Origin: Petrolisthes cinctipes | Taxonomy: Eukaryota; Arthropoda; Malacostraca; Decapoda; Porcellanidae | Direction of reading: 5' to 3' | Assembly: GCA_033782935.1 (NCBI GenBank) | Contig: JAWQEG010001220.1 | Location: forward strand, 3,348,001-3,412,000 | Length of the DNA: 64,000 bases | In this document: in pieces, positions 39,074 to 52,100 of the stretch | Numbering within the stretch: the stretch's first letter is position 1 | How the letters are laid out: every line of letters starts with the position of its first letter | The notes under the pieces: model-generated | The model's input: only the letters and a program-made list of their open reading frames with translations | Database searches by the model: none | Told to the model about the DNA's origin: nothing | Position numbers and translations under genes: made by a program

Positions 39074-41388
39074 ATGCCTACTCCGTGTTAGAGTATTTTC
39101 AAAATACATGCTCAAAACATACTGAAAATCGATCTTTTAGGTGCAAAAAGTCGATATGTGCATGGATCTTCAGTACCCGTTTATATCTCAAATTCAGGCT
39201 CAAAACACCCGAAAATTCGATATTTTGGGGTCCCAGAAGCGATCTGTACATGCCTACTCCGTGTTAGAGTATTTTCAAAATACATGCTCAAAACATACTG
39301 AAAATCGATCTTTTAGGTGCAAAAAGTCGATATATGCATGCATCTTCAGTACCCGTTTATATCTCAAATTCAGGCTCAAAACACCCGAAAATTCAATATT
39401 TTGGGGTCCCAGAAGCAATCTGTACATGCCTACTCAGTGTTAGAGTATTTTCAAAATACAGGCCCAAAACATGTTGAAAATCGATATTTTAGATGCCCAA
39501 AGTCAATATGTGCATGTATCTTCTGTATCCGTTTATATCTCAAATTCAGGCTCAAAACACCCGAAAATTCAATATTTTGGGGTCCCAGAAGCAATCTGTA
39601 CATGCCTACACAGTGCTAGAATATTTTCAAAATATAGGCTAAAAACATCCTGAAAATCGATATTTTAGGTGCCAAAAAATCGATATCTCAAATTCAGGCC
39701 CTAAACACCCGAAAATTCGATATTTTGGGGTCCCAGAAGGTATCTGTACATGCCTACTCCGTGTTAGAGTATTTTCAAAATTCAGGCCCAAAACATGCTG
39801 AAAATCGATATTTATGGTGCCCAAAGTCAATATGTGCATGTATCTTCTGTACCCGTTTATATCTCAAATTCAGGCTCAAAACACCCGAAAATTCAATATT
39901 TTGGGGTCCCAGAAGCAATCTGTACATGCCTACACAGTGCTAGAATATTTTCAAAATATAGGCTAAAAACATGCTAAAAATCGACATTTTAGGTGCCAAA
40001 AAATCGATATCTCAAATTCAGTCCCAAAACACCCGAAAATTCGATATTTAGAGGTCCCAGAAGGTATCTGTACATGCCTACTCCGTGTTAGAGTATTTTC
40101 AAAATACAGGCCAAAAACATACTGAAAATCGATCTTTTAGGTGCCCAAAAGTCGATATGTGCATGCATCTTCTGTACCCGTTTATATCTCAAATTCTGGC
40201 CCTAAACACCCGAAAATTCGATATTTTCGGGTCCCAGAAGCAATCTGTACAGTGCTAGAATATTTTCAAAATATAGGCTAAAAACATGCTAAAAATCGAT
40301 CTTTTAGGTGCCAAAAAGTCGATATCTCAAATTCAGTCCCAAAACACCCGAAAATTCGATATTTAGGGGTCCCAGAAGCGATCTGTACATGCCTACTCCG
40401 TGTTAGAGTATTTTCAAAATACATGCTCAAAACATACTGAAAATCGATCTTTTAGGTGCAAAAAGTCGATATGTGCATGGATCTTCAGTACCCGTTTATA
40501 TCTCAAATTCTGGCTCAAAACACCCGAAAATTCGATATTTTGGGGTCCCAGAAGCGATCTGTACATGCCTACTCCGTGTTAGAGTATTTTCAAAATACAT
40601 GCTCAAAACATACTGAAAATCGATCTTTTAGGTGCAAAAAGTCGATATGTGCATGCATCTTCAGTACCCGTTTATATCTCAAATTCAGGCTCAAAACACC
40701 CGAAAATTCAATATTTTGGGGTCCCAGAAGCAATCTGTACATGCCTACTCAGTGTTAGAGTATTTTCAAAATACAGGCCCAAAACATGTTGAAAATCGAT
40801 ATTTTAGATGCCCAAAGTCAATATGTGCATGTATCTTCTGTACCCGTTTATATCTCAAATTCAGGCTCAAAACACCCGAAAATTCAATATTTTGGGGTCC
40901 CAGAAGCAATCTGTACATGCCTACACAGTGCTAGAATATTTTCAAAATATAGGATAAAAACATGCTGAAAATCGATATTTTAGGTGCCAAAAAATCGATA
41001 TCTCAAATTCAGGCCCTAAACACCCGAAAATTCGATATTTTTTGGTCCCAGAAGGTATCTGTACATGCCTACTCCGTGTTAGAGTATTTTCAAAATTCAG
41101 GCCCAAAACATGCTGAAAATCGATATTTATGGTGCCCAAAGTCAATATGTGCATGTATCTTCTGTACCCGTTTATATCTCAAATTCAGGCTCAAAACACC
41201 CGAAAATTCAATATTTTGGGGTCCCAGAAGCAATCTGTACATGCCTACACAGTGCTAGAATATTTTCAAAATATAGGCTAAAAACATGCTAAAAATCGAC
41301 ATTTTAGGTGCCAAAAAATCGATATCTCAAATTCAGTCCCAAAACACCCGAAAATTCGATATTTAGGGGTCCCAGAAGCGATCTGTAC
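39074..41388 (+). repeat. 1000 bp hexamer duplicated at 1315 bp spacing
   Basis: The 1000 bp unit (monomer starts 39074, 39250, 39426, 39602, 39750, 39926) is followed by a 315 bp dimer at 40074. The same hexamer then repeats from 40389 (40389, 40565, 40741, 40917, 41065, 41241). The hexamer is the same one seen at 24801-25800, so it has three copies in the window. Shared markers are GTGCATGGATCTTC in the first monomer, AACATGTTGAAAATC, and GGTATCTGTAC after an AATTCAGGCCCTAAAC monomer. Confidence 0.85.
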
Positions 41389-44300
41389 ATGCCTACTCCG
41401 TGTTAGAGTATTTTCAAAATACATGCTCAAAACATACTGAAAATCGATCTTTTAGGTGCACAAAAGTCGATATGTGCATGCATCTTCAGTACCCGTTTAT
41501 ATCTCAAATTCAGGCTCAAAACACCCAAAAATTCGATATTTTGGGGTCCCAGAAGCGATCTGTACATGCCTACTCCGTGTTAGAGTATTTTCAAAATTCA
41601 GGCCCAAAACATGCTGAAAATCGATATTTTTGGTGCCCAAAGTCAATATGTGCATGTATCTTCTGTACCCGTTTATATCTCAAATTCAGGCTCAAAACAC
41701 CCGAAAATTCAATATTTTGGGGTCCCAGAAGCAATCTGTACATGCCTACTCAGTGCTAGAATATTTTCAAAATATAGGCTAAAAACATGCTAAAAATCGA
41801 TCTTTTAGGTGCCAAAAAGTCAATATCTCAAATTCAGTCCCAAAACACCCGAAAATTCGATATTTAGGGGTCCCAGAAGCGATCTGTACATGCCTACTCC
41901 GTGTTAGAGTATTTTCAAAATACATGCTCAAAACATACTAAAAATCGATCTTTTAGGTGCAAAAAGTCGATATGTGCATGCATCTTCAGTACCCGTTTAT
42001 ATCTCAAATTCAGGCTCAAAACACCCGAAAATTCGATATTTTGGGGTCCCAGAAGCGATCTGTACATGCCTACTCCGTGTTAGAGTATTTTCAAAATACA
42101 TGCTCAAAACATACTGAAAATCGATCTTTTAGGTGCAAAAAGTTGATATGTGCATGCATCTTCAGTACCCGTTTATATCTCAAATTCAGGCTCAAAACAC
42201 CCGAAAATTCAATATTTTGGGGTCCCAGAAGCAATCTGTACATGCCTACTCAGTGTTAGAGTATTTTCAAAATACAGGCCCAAAACATGCTGAAAATCGA
42301 TATTTTAGATGCCCAAAGTCAATATGTGCATGTATCTTCTGTTCCCATTTATATCTCAAATTCAGGCTCAAAACACCCGAAAATTCAATATTTTGGGGTC
42401 CCAGAAGCAATCTGTACACAGTGCTAGAATATTTTCAAAATATAGGCTAAAAACATGCTAAAAATCGACATTTTAGGCGCCAAAAAATCGATATCTCAAA
42501 TTCAGTCCCAAAACACCCGAAAATTCGATATTTAGAGATCCCAGAAGGTATCTGTACATGCCTACTCCGTGTTAGAGTATCTTCAAAATACAGGCCAAAA
42601 ACATACTGAAAATCGATCTTTTAGGTGCCCAAAAGTCGATATGTGCATGCATCTTCTGTACCCGTTTATATCTCAAATTCTGGCCCTAAACACCCGAAAA
42701 TTCGATATTTTGGGGTCCCAGAAGCGATCTGTACATGCCTACTCAGTGTTAGAGTATTTTCAAAATTCAGGCCCAAAACATGCTGAAAATCGATATTTTT
42801 GGTGCCCAAAGTCAATATGTGCATGTATCTTCTGTACCCGTTTATATCTCAAATTCAGGCTCAAAACACCCGAAAATTCAATATTTTGGGGTCCCAGAAG
42901 CAATCTGTACATGCCTACTCAGTGCTAGAATATTTTCAAAATATAGGCTAAAAACATGCTAAAAATCGATCTTTTAGGTGCCAAAAAGTCGATATCTCAA
43001 ATTCAGTCCCAAAACACCCGAAAATTCGATATTTAGGGGTCCCAGAAGCGATCTGTACATGCCTACTACGTGTTAGAGTATTTTCAAAATACATGCTCAA
43101 AACATACTGAAAATCGATCTTTTAGGTGCACAAAAGTCGATATGTGCATGCATCTTCAGTACCCGTTTATATCTCAAATTCAGGCTCAAAACACCCGAAA
43201 ATTCAATATTTTGGGGTCCCAGAAGCAATCTGTACATGCCTACTCAGTGTTAGAGTATTTTCAAAATACAGGCCCAAAACATGTTGAAAATCGATATTTT
43301 AGATGCCCAAAGTCAATATGTGCATGTATCTTCTGTACCCGTTTATATCTCAAATTCAGGCTCAAAACACCCGAAAATTCAATATTTTGGGGTCCCAGAA
43401 GCAATCTGTACATGCCTACACAGTGCTAGAATATTTTCAAAATATAGGCTAAAAACATGCTGAAAATCGATATTTTAGGTGCCAAAAAATCGATATCTCA
43501 AATTCTGGCCCTAAACACCCGAAAATTCGATATTTTGGGGTCCCAGAAGCGATCTGTACATGCCTACTCCGTGTTAGAGTATTTTCAAAATTCAGGCCCA
43601 AAACATGCTGAAAATCGATATTTATGGTGCCCAAAGTCAATATGTGCATGTATCTTCTGTACCCGTTTATATCTCTAATTCAGGCTCAAAACACCCGAAA
43701 ATTCAATATTTTGGGGTCCCAGAAGCAATCTGTACATGCCTACTCAGTGCTAGAATATTTTCAAAATATAGGCTAAAAACATGCTAAAAATCGATCTTTT
43801 AGGTGCCAAAAAGTCGATATCTCAAATTCAGTCCCAAAACACCCGAAAATTCGATATTTAGGGGTCCCAGAAGCGATCTGTACATGCCTACTACGTGTTA
43901 GAGTATTTTCAAAATACATGCTCAAAACATACTGAAAATCGATCTTTTAGGTGCACAAAAGTCGATATGTGCATGCATCTTCAGTACCCGTTTATATCTC
44001 AAATTCAGGCTCAAAACACCCGAAAATTCAATATTTTGGGGTCCCAGAAGCAATCTGTACATGCCTACTCAGTGTTAGAGTATTTTCAAAATACAGGCCC
44101 AAAACATGTTGAAAATCGATATTTTAGATGCCCAAAGTCAATATGTGCATGTATCTTCTGTACCCGTTTATATCTCAAATTCAGGCTCAAAACACCCGAA
44201 AATTCAATATTTTGGGGTCCCAGAAGCAATCTGTACATGCCTACACAGTGCTAGAATATTTTCAAAATATAGGCTAAAAACATGCTGAAAATCGATATTT

Positions 44301-44708
44301 TAGGTGCCAAAAAATCGATATCTCAAATTCTGGCCCTAAACACCCGAAAATTCGATATTTTGGGGTCCCAGAAGCGATCTGTACATGCCTACTCCGTGTT
44401 AGAGTATTTTCAAAATTCAGGCCCAAAACATGCTGAAAATCGATATTTATGGTGCCCAAAGTCAATATGTGCATGTATCTTCTGTACCCGTTTATATCTC
44501 TAATTCAGGCTCAAAACACCCGAAAATTCAATATTTTGGGGTCCCAGAAGCAATCTGTACATGCCTACACAGTGCTAGAATATTTTCAAAATATAGGCTA
44601 AAATCATGCTAAAAATCGACATTTTAGGTGCCAAAAAATCGATATCTCAAATTCAGTCCCAAAACACCCGAAAATTCGATATTTAGAGGTCCCAGAAGGT
44701 ATCTGTAC
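41389..44708 (+). repeat. Distal copy of 25.8-27.5 kb block, then two tandem 825 bp units
   Basis: Unit starts are 41389, 41890, 42558, 43059 and 43884. The first three reproduce the 501-668-501 spacing seen from 25801. The 825 bp units 43059-43883 and 43884-44708 are tandem copies sharing CCTACTACGTGTTAG, AACATGTTGAAAATC and ATATCTCTAATTC. They differ at the penultimate junction (CTCAGTGC in copy 1, CACAGTGC in copy 2). Confidence 0.85.
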
Positions 44709-47700
44709 ATGCCTACTCCGTGTTAGAGTATTTTCAAAATACAGGCCAAAAACATACTGAAAATCGATCTTTTAGGTGCCCAAAAGTCGATATGTGCATG
44801 CATCTTCTGTACCCGTTTATATCTCAAATTCTGGCCCTAAACACCCGAAAATTCGATATTTTGGGGTCCCAGAAGCAATCTGTACAGTGCTAGAATATTT
44901 TCAAAATATAGGCTAAAAACATGCTAAAAACCGATCTTTTACGTGTCAAAAAGTCGATATCTCAAATTCAGTCCCAAAACACCCGAAAATTCGATATTTA
45001 GGGGTCCCAGAAGCGATCTGTACATGCCTACTCCGTGTTAGAGTATTTTCAAAATACATGCTCAAAACATACTGAAAATCGATCTTTTAGGTACACAAAA
45101 GTCGATATGTGCATGCATCTTCAGTACCCGTTTATATCTCAAATTCAGGCTCAAAACACCCGAAAATTCGATATTTTGGGGTCCCAGAAGCGATCTGTAC
45201 ATGCCTACTCCGTGTTAGAGTATTTTCAAAATTCAGGCCCAAAACATGCTGAAAATCGATATTTTTGGTGCCCAAAGTCAATATGTGCATGTATCTTCTG
45301 TACCCGTTTATATCTCAAATTCAGGCTCAAAACACCCGAAAATTCAATATTTTGGGGTCCCAGAAGCAATCTGTATAGTGCTAGAATATTTTCAAAATAT
45401 AGGCTAAAAACATGCTAAAAATCGATCTTTTAGGTGCCAAAAAGTCGATATCTCAAATTCAGTCCCAAAACACCCGAAAATTCGATATTTAGGGGTCCCA
45501 GAAGCGATCTGTACATGCCTACTCCGTGTTAGAGTATTTTCAAAATACATGCTCAAAACATACTGAAAATCGATCTTTTAGGTGCAAAAAGTCGATATGT
45601 GCATGCATCTTCAGTACCCGTTTATATCTCAAATTCAGGCTCAAAACACCCGAAAATTCAATATTTTGGGGTCCCAGAAGCAATCTGTACATGCCTACTC
45701 AGTGTTAGAGTATTTTCAAAATACAGGCCCAAAACATGCTGAAAATCGATATTTTAGATGCCCAAAGTCAATATGTGCATGTATCTTCTGTTCCCATTTA
45801 TATCTCAAATTCAGGCTCAAAACACCCGAAAATTCAATATTTTGGGGTCCCAGAAGCAATCTGTACACAGTGCTAGAATATTTTCAAAATATAGGCTAAA
45901 AACATGCTAAAAATCGACATTTTAGGCGCCAAAAAATCGATATCTCAAATTCAGTCCCAAAACACCCGAAAATTCGATATTTAGGGGTCCCAGAAGCGAT
46001 CTGTACATGCCTACTCCGTGTTAGAGTATTTTCAAAATACATGCTCAAAACATACTGAAAATCGATCTTTTAGGTGCACAAAAGTCGATATGTGCATGCA
46101 TCTTCAGTACCCGTTTATATCTCAAATTCAGGCTCAAAACACCCGAAAATTCGATATTTTGGGGTCCCAGAAGCGATCTGTACATGCCTACTCCGTGTTA
46201 GAGTATTTTCAAAATTCAGGCCCAAAACATGCTGAAAATCGATATTTTTGGTGCCCAAAGTCAATATGTGCATGTATCTTCTGTACCCGTTTATATCTCA
46301 AATTCAGGCTCAAAACACCCGAAAATTCAATATTTTGGGGTCCCAGAAGCAATCTGTACATGCTTACTCAGTGCTAGAATATTTTCAAAAAATAGGCTAA
46401 AAACATGCTAAAAATCGATCTTTTAGCTGCCAAAAAGTCGATATCTCAAATTCAGTCCCAAAACACCCGAAAATTCGATATTTAGGGGTCCCAGAAGCGA
46501 TCTGTACATGCCTACTCCGTGTTAGAGTATTTTCAAAATACATGCTCAAAACATACTGAAAATCGATCTTTTAGGTGCAAAAAGTCGATATGTGCATGCA
46601 TCTTCAGTACCCGTTTATATCTCAAATTCAGGCTCAAAACACCCGAAAATTCAATATTTTGGGGTCCCAGAAGCAATCTGTACATGCCTACTCAGTGTTA
46701 GAGTATTTTCAAAATACAGGCCCAAAACATGCTGAAAATCGATATTTTAGATGCCCAAAGTCAATATGTGCATGTATCTTCTGTTCCCATTTATATCTCA
46801 AATTCAGGCTCAAAACACCCGAAAATTCAATATTTTGGGGTCCCAGAAGCAATCTGTACACAGTGCTAGAATATTTTCAAAATATAGGCTAAAAACATGC
46901 TAAAAATCGACATTTTAGGCCCCAAAAAATCGATATCTCAAATTCAGTCCCAAAACACCCGAAAATTCGATATTTAGAGGTCCCAGAAGGTATCTGTACA
47001 TGCCTACTCCGTGTTAGAGTATTTTCAAAATACAGGCCAAAAACATACTGAAAATCGATCTTTTAGGTGCCCAAAAGTCGATATGTGCATGCATCTTCTG
47101 TACCCGTTTATATCTCAAATTCTGGCCCTAAACACCCGAAAATTCGATATTTTGGGGTCCCAGAAGCGATCTGTACATGCCTACTCCGTGTTAGAGTATT
47201 TTCAAAATTCAGGCCCAAAACATGCTGAAAATCGATATTTATGGTGCCCAAAGTCAATATGTGCATGTATCTTCTGTACCCGTTTATATCTCAAATTCAG
47301 GCTCAAAACACCCGAAAATTCAATATTTTGGGGTCCCAGAAGCAATCTGTACATGCCTACTCAGTGTTAGAGTATTTTCAAAATACAGGCCCAAAACATG
47401 CTGAAAATCGATATTTTAGATGCCCAAAGTCAATATGTGCATGTATCTTCTGTTCCCATTTATATCTCAAATTCAGGCTCAAAACACCCGAAAATTCAAT
47501 ATTTTGGGGTCCCAGAAGCAATCTGTACACAGTGCTAGAATATTTTTAAAATATAAGCTAAAAACATTCTAAAAATCGACATTTTAGGCGCCAAAAAATC
47601 GATATCTCAAATTCAGTCACAAAACACCCGAAAATTCGATATTTAGAGGTCCCAGAAGGTATCTGTACATGCCTACTCCGTGTTAGAGTATTTTCAAAAT

Positions 47701-49161
47701 ACATGCTCAAAACATACTGAAAATCGATCTTTTAGGTGCACAAAAGTCGATATGTGCATGCATCTTCAGTACCCGTTTATATCTCAAATTCAGGCTCAAA
47801 ACACCCGAAAATTCAATATTTTGGGGTCCCAGAAGCAATCTGTACATGCCTACTCAGTGTTAGAGTATTTTCAAAATACAGGCCCAAAACATGCTGAAAA
47901 TCGATATTTTAGATGCCCAAAGTCAATATGTGCATGTATCTTCTGTACCCGTTTATATCTCAAATTCAGGCTCAAAACACCCGAAAATTCAATATTTTGG
48001 GGTCCCAGAAGCAATCTGTACATGCCTACACAGTGCTAGAATATTTTCAAAATATCGGCTAAAAACATGCTGAAAATCGATATTTTAGGTGCCAAAAAGT
48101 CGATATCTCAAATTCAGTCCCAAAACACCCGAAAATTCGATATTTAGGGGTCCCAGAAGCGATCTGTACATGCCTACTCCGTGTTAGAGTATTTTCAAAA
48201 TACATGCTCAAAACATACTGAAAATCGATCTTTTAGGTGCCCAAAAGTCGATATGTGCATGCATCTTCAGTACCCGTTTATATCTCAAATTCAGGCTCAA
48301 AACACCCGAAAATTCAATATTTTGGGGTCCCAGAAGCAATCTGTACATGCCTACTCAGTGTTAGAGTATTTTCAAAATACAGGCCCAAAACATGCTGAAA
48401 ATCGATATTTTAGATGCCCAAAGTCAATATGTGCATGTATCTTCTGTACCCGTTTATATCTCAAATTCAGGCTCAAAACACCCGAAAATTCAATATTTTG
48501 GGGTCCCAGAAGCAATCTGTACATGCCTACACAGTGCTAGAATATTTTCAAAATATAGGCTAAAAACATTCTAAAAATCGACATTTTAGGTGCCAAAAAA
48601 TCGATATCTCAAATTCAGTCCCAAAACACCCGAAAATTCGATATTTAGAGGTCCCAGAAGGTATCTGTACATGCCTACTCCGTGTTAGAGTATTTTCAAA
48701 ATACAGGCCAAAAACATACTGAAAATCGATCTTTTATTTGCCCAAAAGTCGATATGTGCATGCATCTTCTGTACCCGTTTATATCTCAAATTCTAGCCCT
48801 AAACACCCGAAAATTCGATATTTTGGGGTCCCAGAAGCGATCTGTACATGCCTACTCCGTGTTAGAGTATTTTCAAAATTCAGGCCCAAAACATGCTGAA
48901 AATCGATATTTTTGGTGCCCAAAGTCAATATGTGCATGTATCTTCTGTACCCGTTTATATCTCAAATTCAGGCTCAAAACACCCGAAAATTCAATATTTT
49001 GGGGTCCCAGAAGCAATCTGTACAGTGCTAGAATATTTTCAAAATTTAGGCTAAAAACATGCTAAAAATCGACCTTTTAGGTGCCAAAAAGTCAATATCT
49101 CAAATTCAGTCCCAAAACACCCGAAAATTCGATATTTAGGGGTCCCAGAAGCGATCTGTAC
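44709..49161 (+). repeat. Trimers of 491-501 bp and a 669 bp tetramer
   Basis: Unit starts are 44709, 45024, 45515, 46007, 46508, 47000, 47669, 48170 and 48671. The 669 bp unit at 47000 is 177+176+168+148: a type 2 monomer is followed directly by a second, 168 bp type 2 monomer that merges into the 140 bp-type junction. The same tetramer recurs at 50656 and 56307. The unit at 48671 carries CTTTTATTTGCCC and TTCTAGCCC, found elsewhere in this window only in the 58479 unit. Confidence 0.82.
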
Positions 49162-52100
49162 ATGCCTACTCCGTGTTAGAGTATTTTCAAAATACATGCT
49201 CAAAACATACTGAAAATCGATCTTTTAGGTGCACAAAAGTCGATATGTGCATGCATCTTCAGTACCCGTTTATATCTCAAATTCAGGCTCAAAACACCCG
49301 AAAATTCAATATTTTGGGGTCCCAGAAGCAATCTGTACATGCCTACTCAGTGTTAGAGTATTTTCAAAATACAGGCCCAAAACATGTTGAAAATCGATAT
49401 TTTAGATGCCCAAAGTCAATATGTGCATGTATCTTCTGTACCCGTTTATATCTCAACTTCAGGCTCAAAACACCCGAAAATTCAATATTTTGGGGTCCCA
49501 GAAGCAATCTGTACATGCCTACACAGTGCTAGAATATTTTCAAAATATAGGCTAAAAACATGCTGAAAATCGATATTTTAGGTGCCAAAACATCGATATC
49601 TCAAATTCTGGCCCTAAACACCCGAAAATTCGATATTTTGGGGTCCCAGAAGCGATCTGTACATGCCTACTCCGTGTTAGAGTATTTTCAAAATACATGC
49701 TCAAAACATACTGAAAATCGATCTTTTAGGTGCCCAAAAGTCGATATGTGCATGCATCTTCAGTACCCGTTTATATCTCAAATTCAGGCTCAAAACACCC
49801 GAAAATTCGATATTTTGGGGTCCCAGAAGCGATCTGTACATGCCTACTCCGTGTTAGAGTATTTTCAAAATTCAGGCCCAAAACATGCTGAAAATCGATA
49901 TTTTTGGTGCCCAAAGTCAATATGTGCATGTATCTTCTGTACCCGTTTATATCTCAAATTCAGGCTCAAAACACCCGAAAATTCAATATTTTGGGGTCCC
50001 AGAAGCAATCTGTACATGCCTACTCAGTGCTAGAATATTTTCAAAAAATAGGCTAAAAACATGCTAAAAATCGATCTTTTAGCTGCCAAAAAGTCGATAT
50101 CTCAAATTCAGTCCCAAAACACCCGAAAATTCGATATTTAGGGGTCCCAGAAGCGATCTGTACATGCCTACTCCGTGTTAGAGTATTTTCAAAATACATG
50201 CTCAAAACATACTGAAAATCGATCTTTTAGGTGCAAAAAGTCGATATGTGCATGCATCTTCAGTACCCGTTTATATCTCAAATTCAGGCTCAAAACACCC
50301 GAAAATTCAATATTTTGGGGTCCCAGAAGCAATCTGTACATGCCTACTCAGTGTTAGAGTATTTTCAAAATACAGGCCCAAAACATGCTGAAAATCGATA
50401 TTTTAGATGCCCAAAGTCAATATGTGCATGTATCTTCTGTTCCCATTTATATCTCAAATTCAGGCTCAAAATACCCGAAAATTCAATATTTTGGGGTTAC
50501 AGAAGCAATCTGTACACAGTGCTAGAATATTTTCAAAATATAGGCTAAAAACATGCTAAAAATCGACATTTTAGGCGCCAAAAAATCGATATCTCAAATT
50601 CAGTCCCAAAACACCCGAAAATTCGATATTTAGAGGTCCCAGAAGGTATCTGTACATGCCTACTCCGTGTTAGAGTATTTTCAAAATACAGGCCAAAAAC
50701 ATACTGAAAATCGATCTTTTAGGTGCCCAAAAGTCGATATGTGCATGCATCTTCTGTACCCGTTTATATCTCAAATTCTGGCCCTAAACACCCGAAAATT
50801 CGATATTTTGGGGTCCCAGAAGCGATCTGTACATGCCTACTCCGTGTTAGAGTATTTTCAAAATTCAGGCCCAAAACATGCTGAAAATCGATATTTATGG
50901 TGCCCAAAGTCAATATGTGCATGTATCTTCTGTACCCGTTTATATCTCAAATTCAGGCTCAAAACACCCGAAAATTCAATATTTTGGGGTCCCAGAAGCA
51001 ATCTGTACATGCCTACTCAGTGTTAGAGTATTTTCAAAATACAGGCCCAAAACATGCTGAAAATCGATATTTTAGATGCCCAAAGTCAATATGTGCATGT
51101 ATCTTCTGTTCCCATTTATATCTCAAATTCAGGCTCAAAACACCCGAAAATTCAATATTTTGGGGTCCCAGAAGCAATCTGTACACAGTGCTAGAATATT
51201 TTCAAAATATAGGCTAAAAACATGCTAAAAATCGACATTTTAGGCGCCAAAAAATCGATATCTCAAATTCAGTCACAAAACACCCGAAAATTCGATATTT
51301 AGAGGTCCCAGAAGGTATCTGTACATGCCTACTCCGTGTTAGAGTATTTTCAAAATACAGGCCAAAAACATACTGAAAATCGATCTTTTAGGTGCCCAAA
51401 AGTCGATATGTGCATGCATCTTCTGTACCCGTTTATATCTCAAATTCTGGCCCTAAACACCCGAAAATTCGATATTTTGGGTTCCCAGAAGCGATCTGTA
51501 CATGCCTACTCAGTGTTAGAGTATTTTCAAAATTCAGGCCCAAAACATGCTGAAAATCGATATTTTTGGTGCCCAAAGTCAATATGTGCATGTATCTTCT
51601 GTACCCGTTTATATCTCAAATTCAGGCTCAAAACACCCGAAAATTCAATATTTTGGGGTCCCAGAAGCAATCTGTACATGCCTACTCAGTGCTAGAATAT
51701 TTTCAAAATATAGGCTAAAAACATGCTAAAAATCGATCTTTTACGTGCCAAAAAGTCGATATCTCAAATTCAGTCTCAAAACACCCGAAAATTCGATATT
51801 TAGGGGTCCCAGAAGCGATCTGTACATGCCTACTCCGTGTTAGAGTATTTTCAAAATACATGCTCAAAACATACTGAAAATCGATCTTTTAGGTGCACAA
51901 AAGTCGATATGTGCATGCATCTTCAGTACCCGTTTATATCTCAAATTCAGGCTCAAAACACCCGAAAATTCAATATTTTGGGGTCCCAGAAGCAATCTGT
52001 ACATGCCTACTCAGTGTTAGAGTATTTTCAAAATACAGGCCCAAAACATGCTGAAAATCGATATTTTAGATGCCCAAAGTCAATATGTGCATGTATCTTC

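Noticed and set aside
49560..50033. Open reading frame of 157 codons (a near copy at 55211-55684)
   Set aside because: It is a run across three satellite monomers with no start context, domain, or codon pattern. It exists because a 148 bp monomer and 177 or 176 bp monomers happen to keep an open frame. The same residues recur in dozens of overlapping frames in the window.
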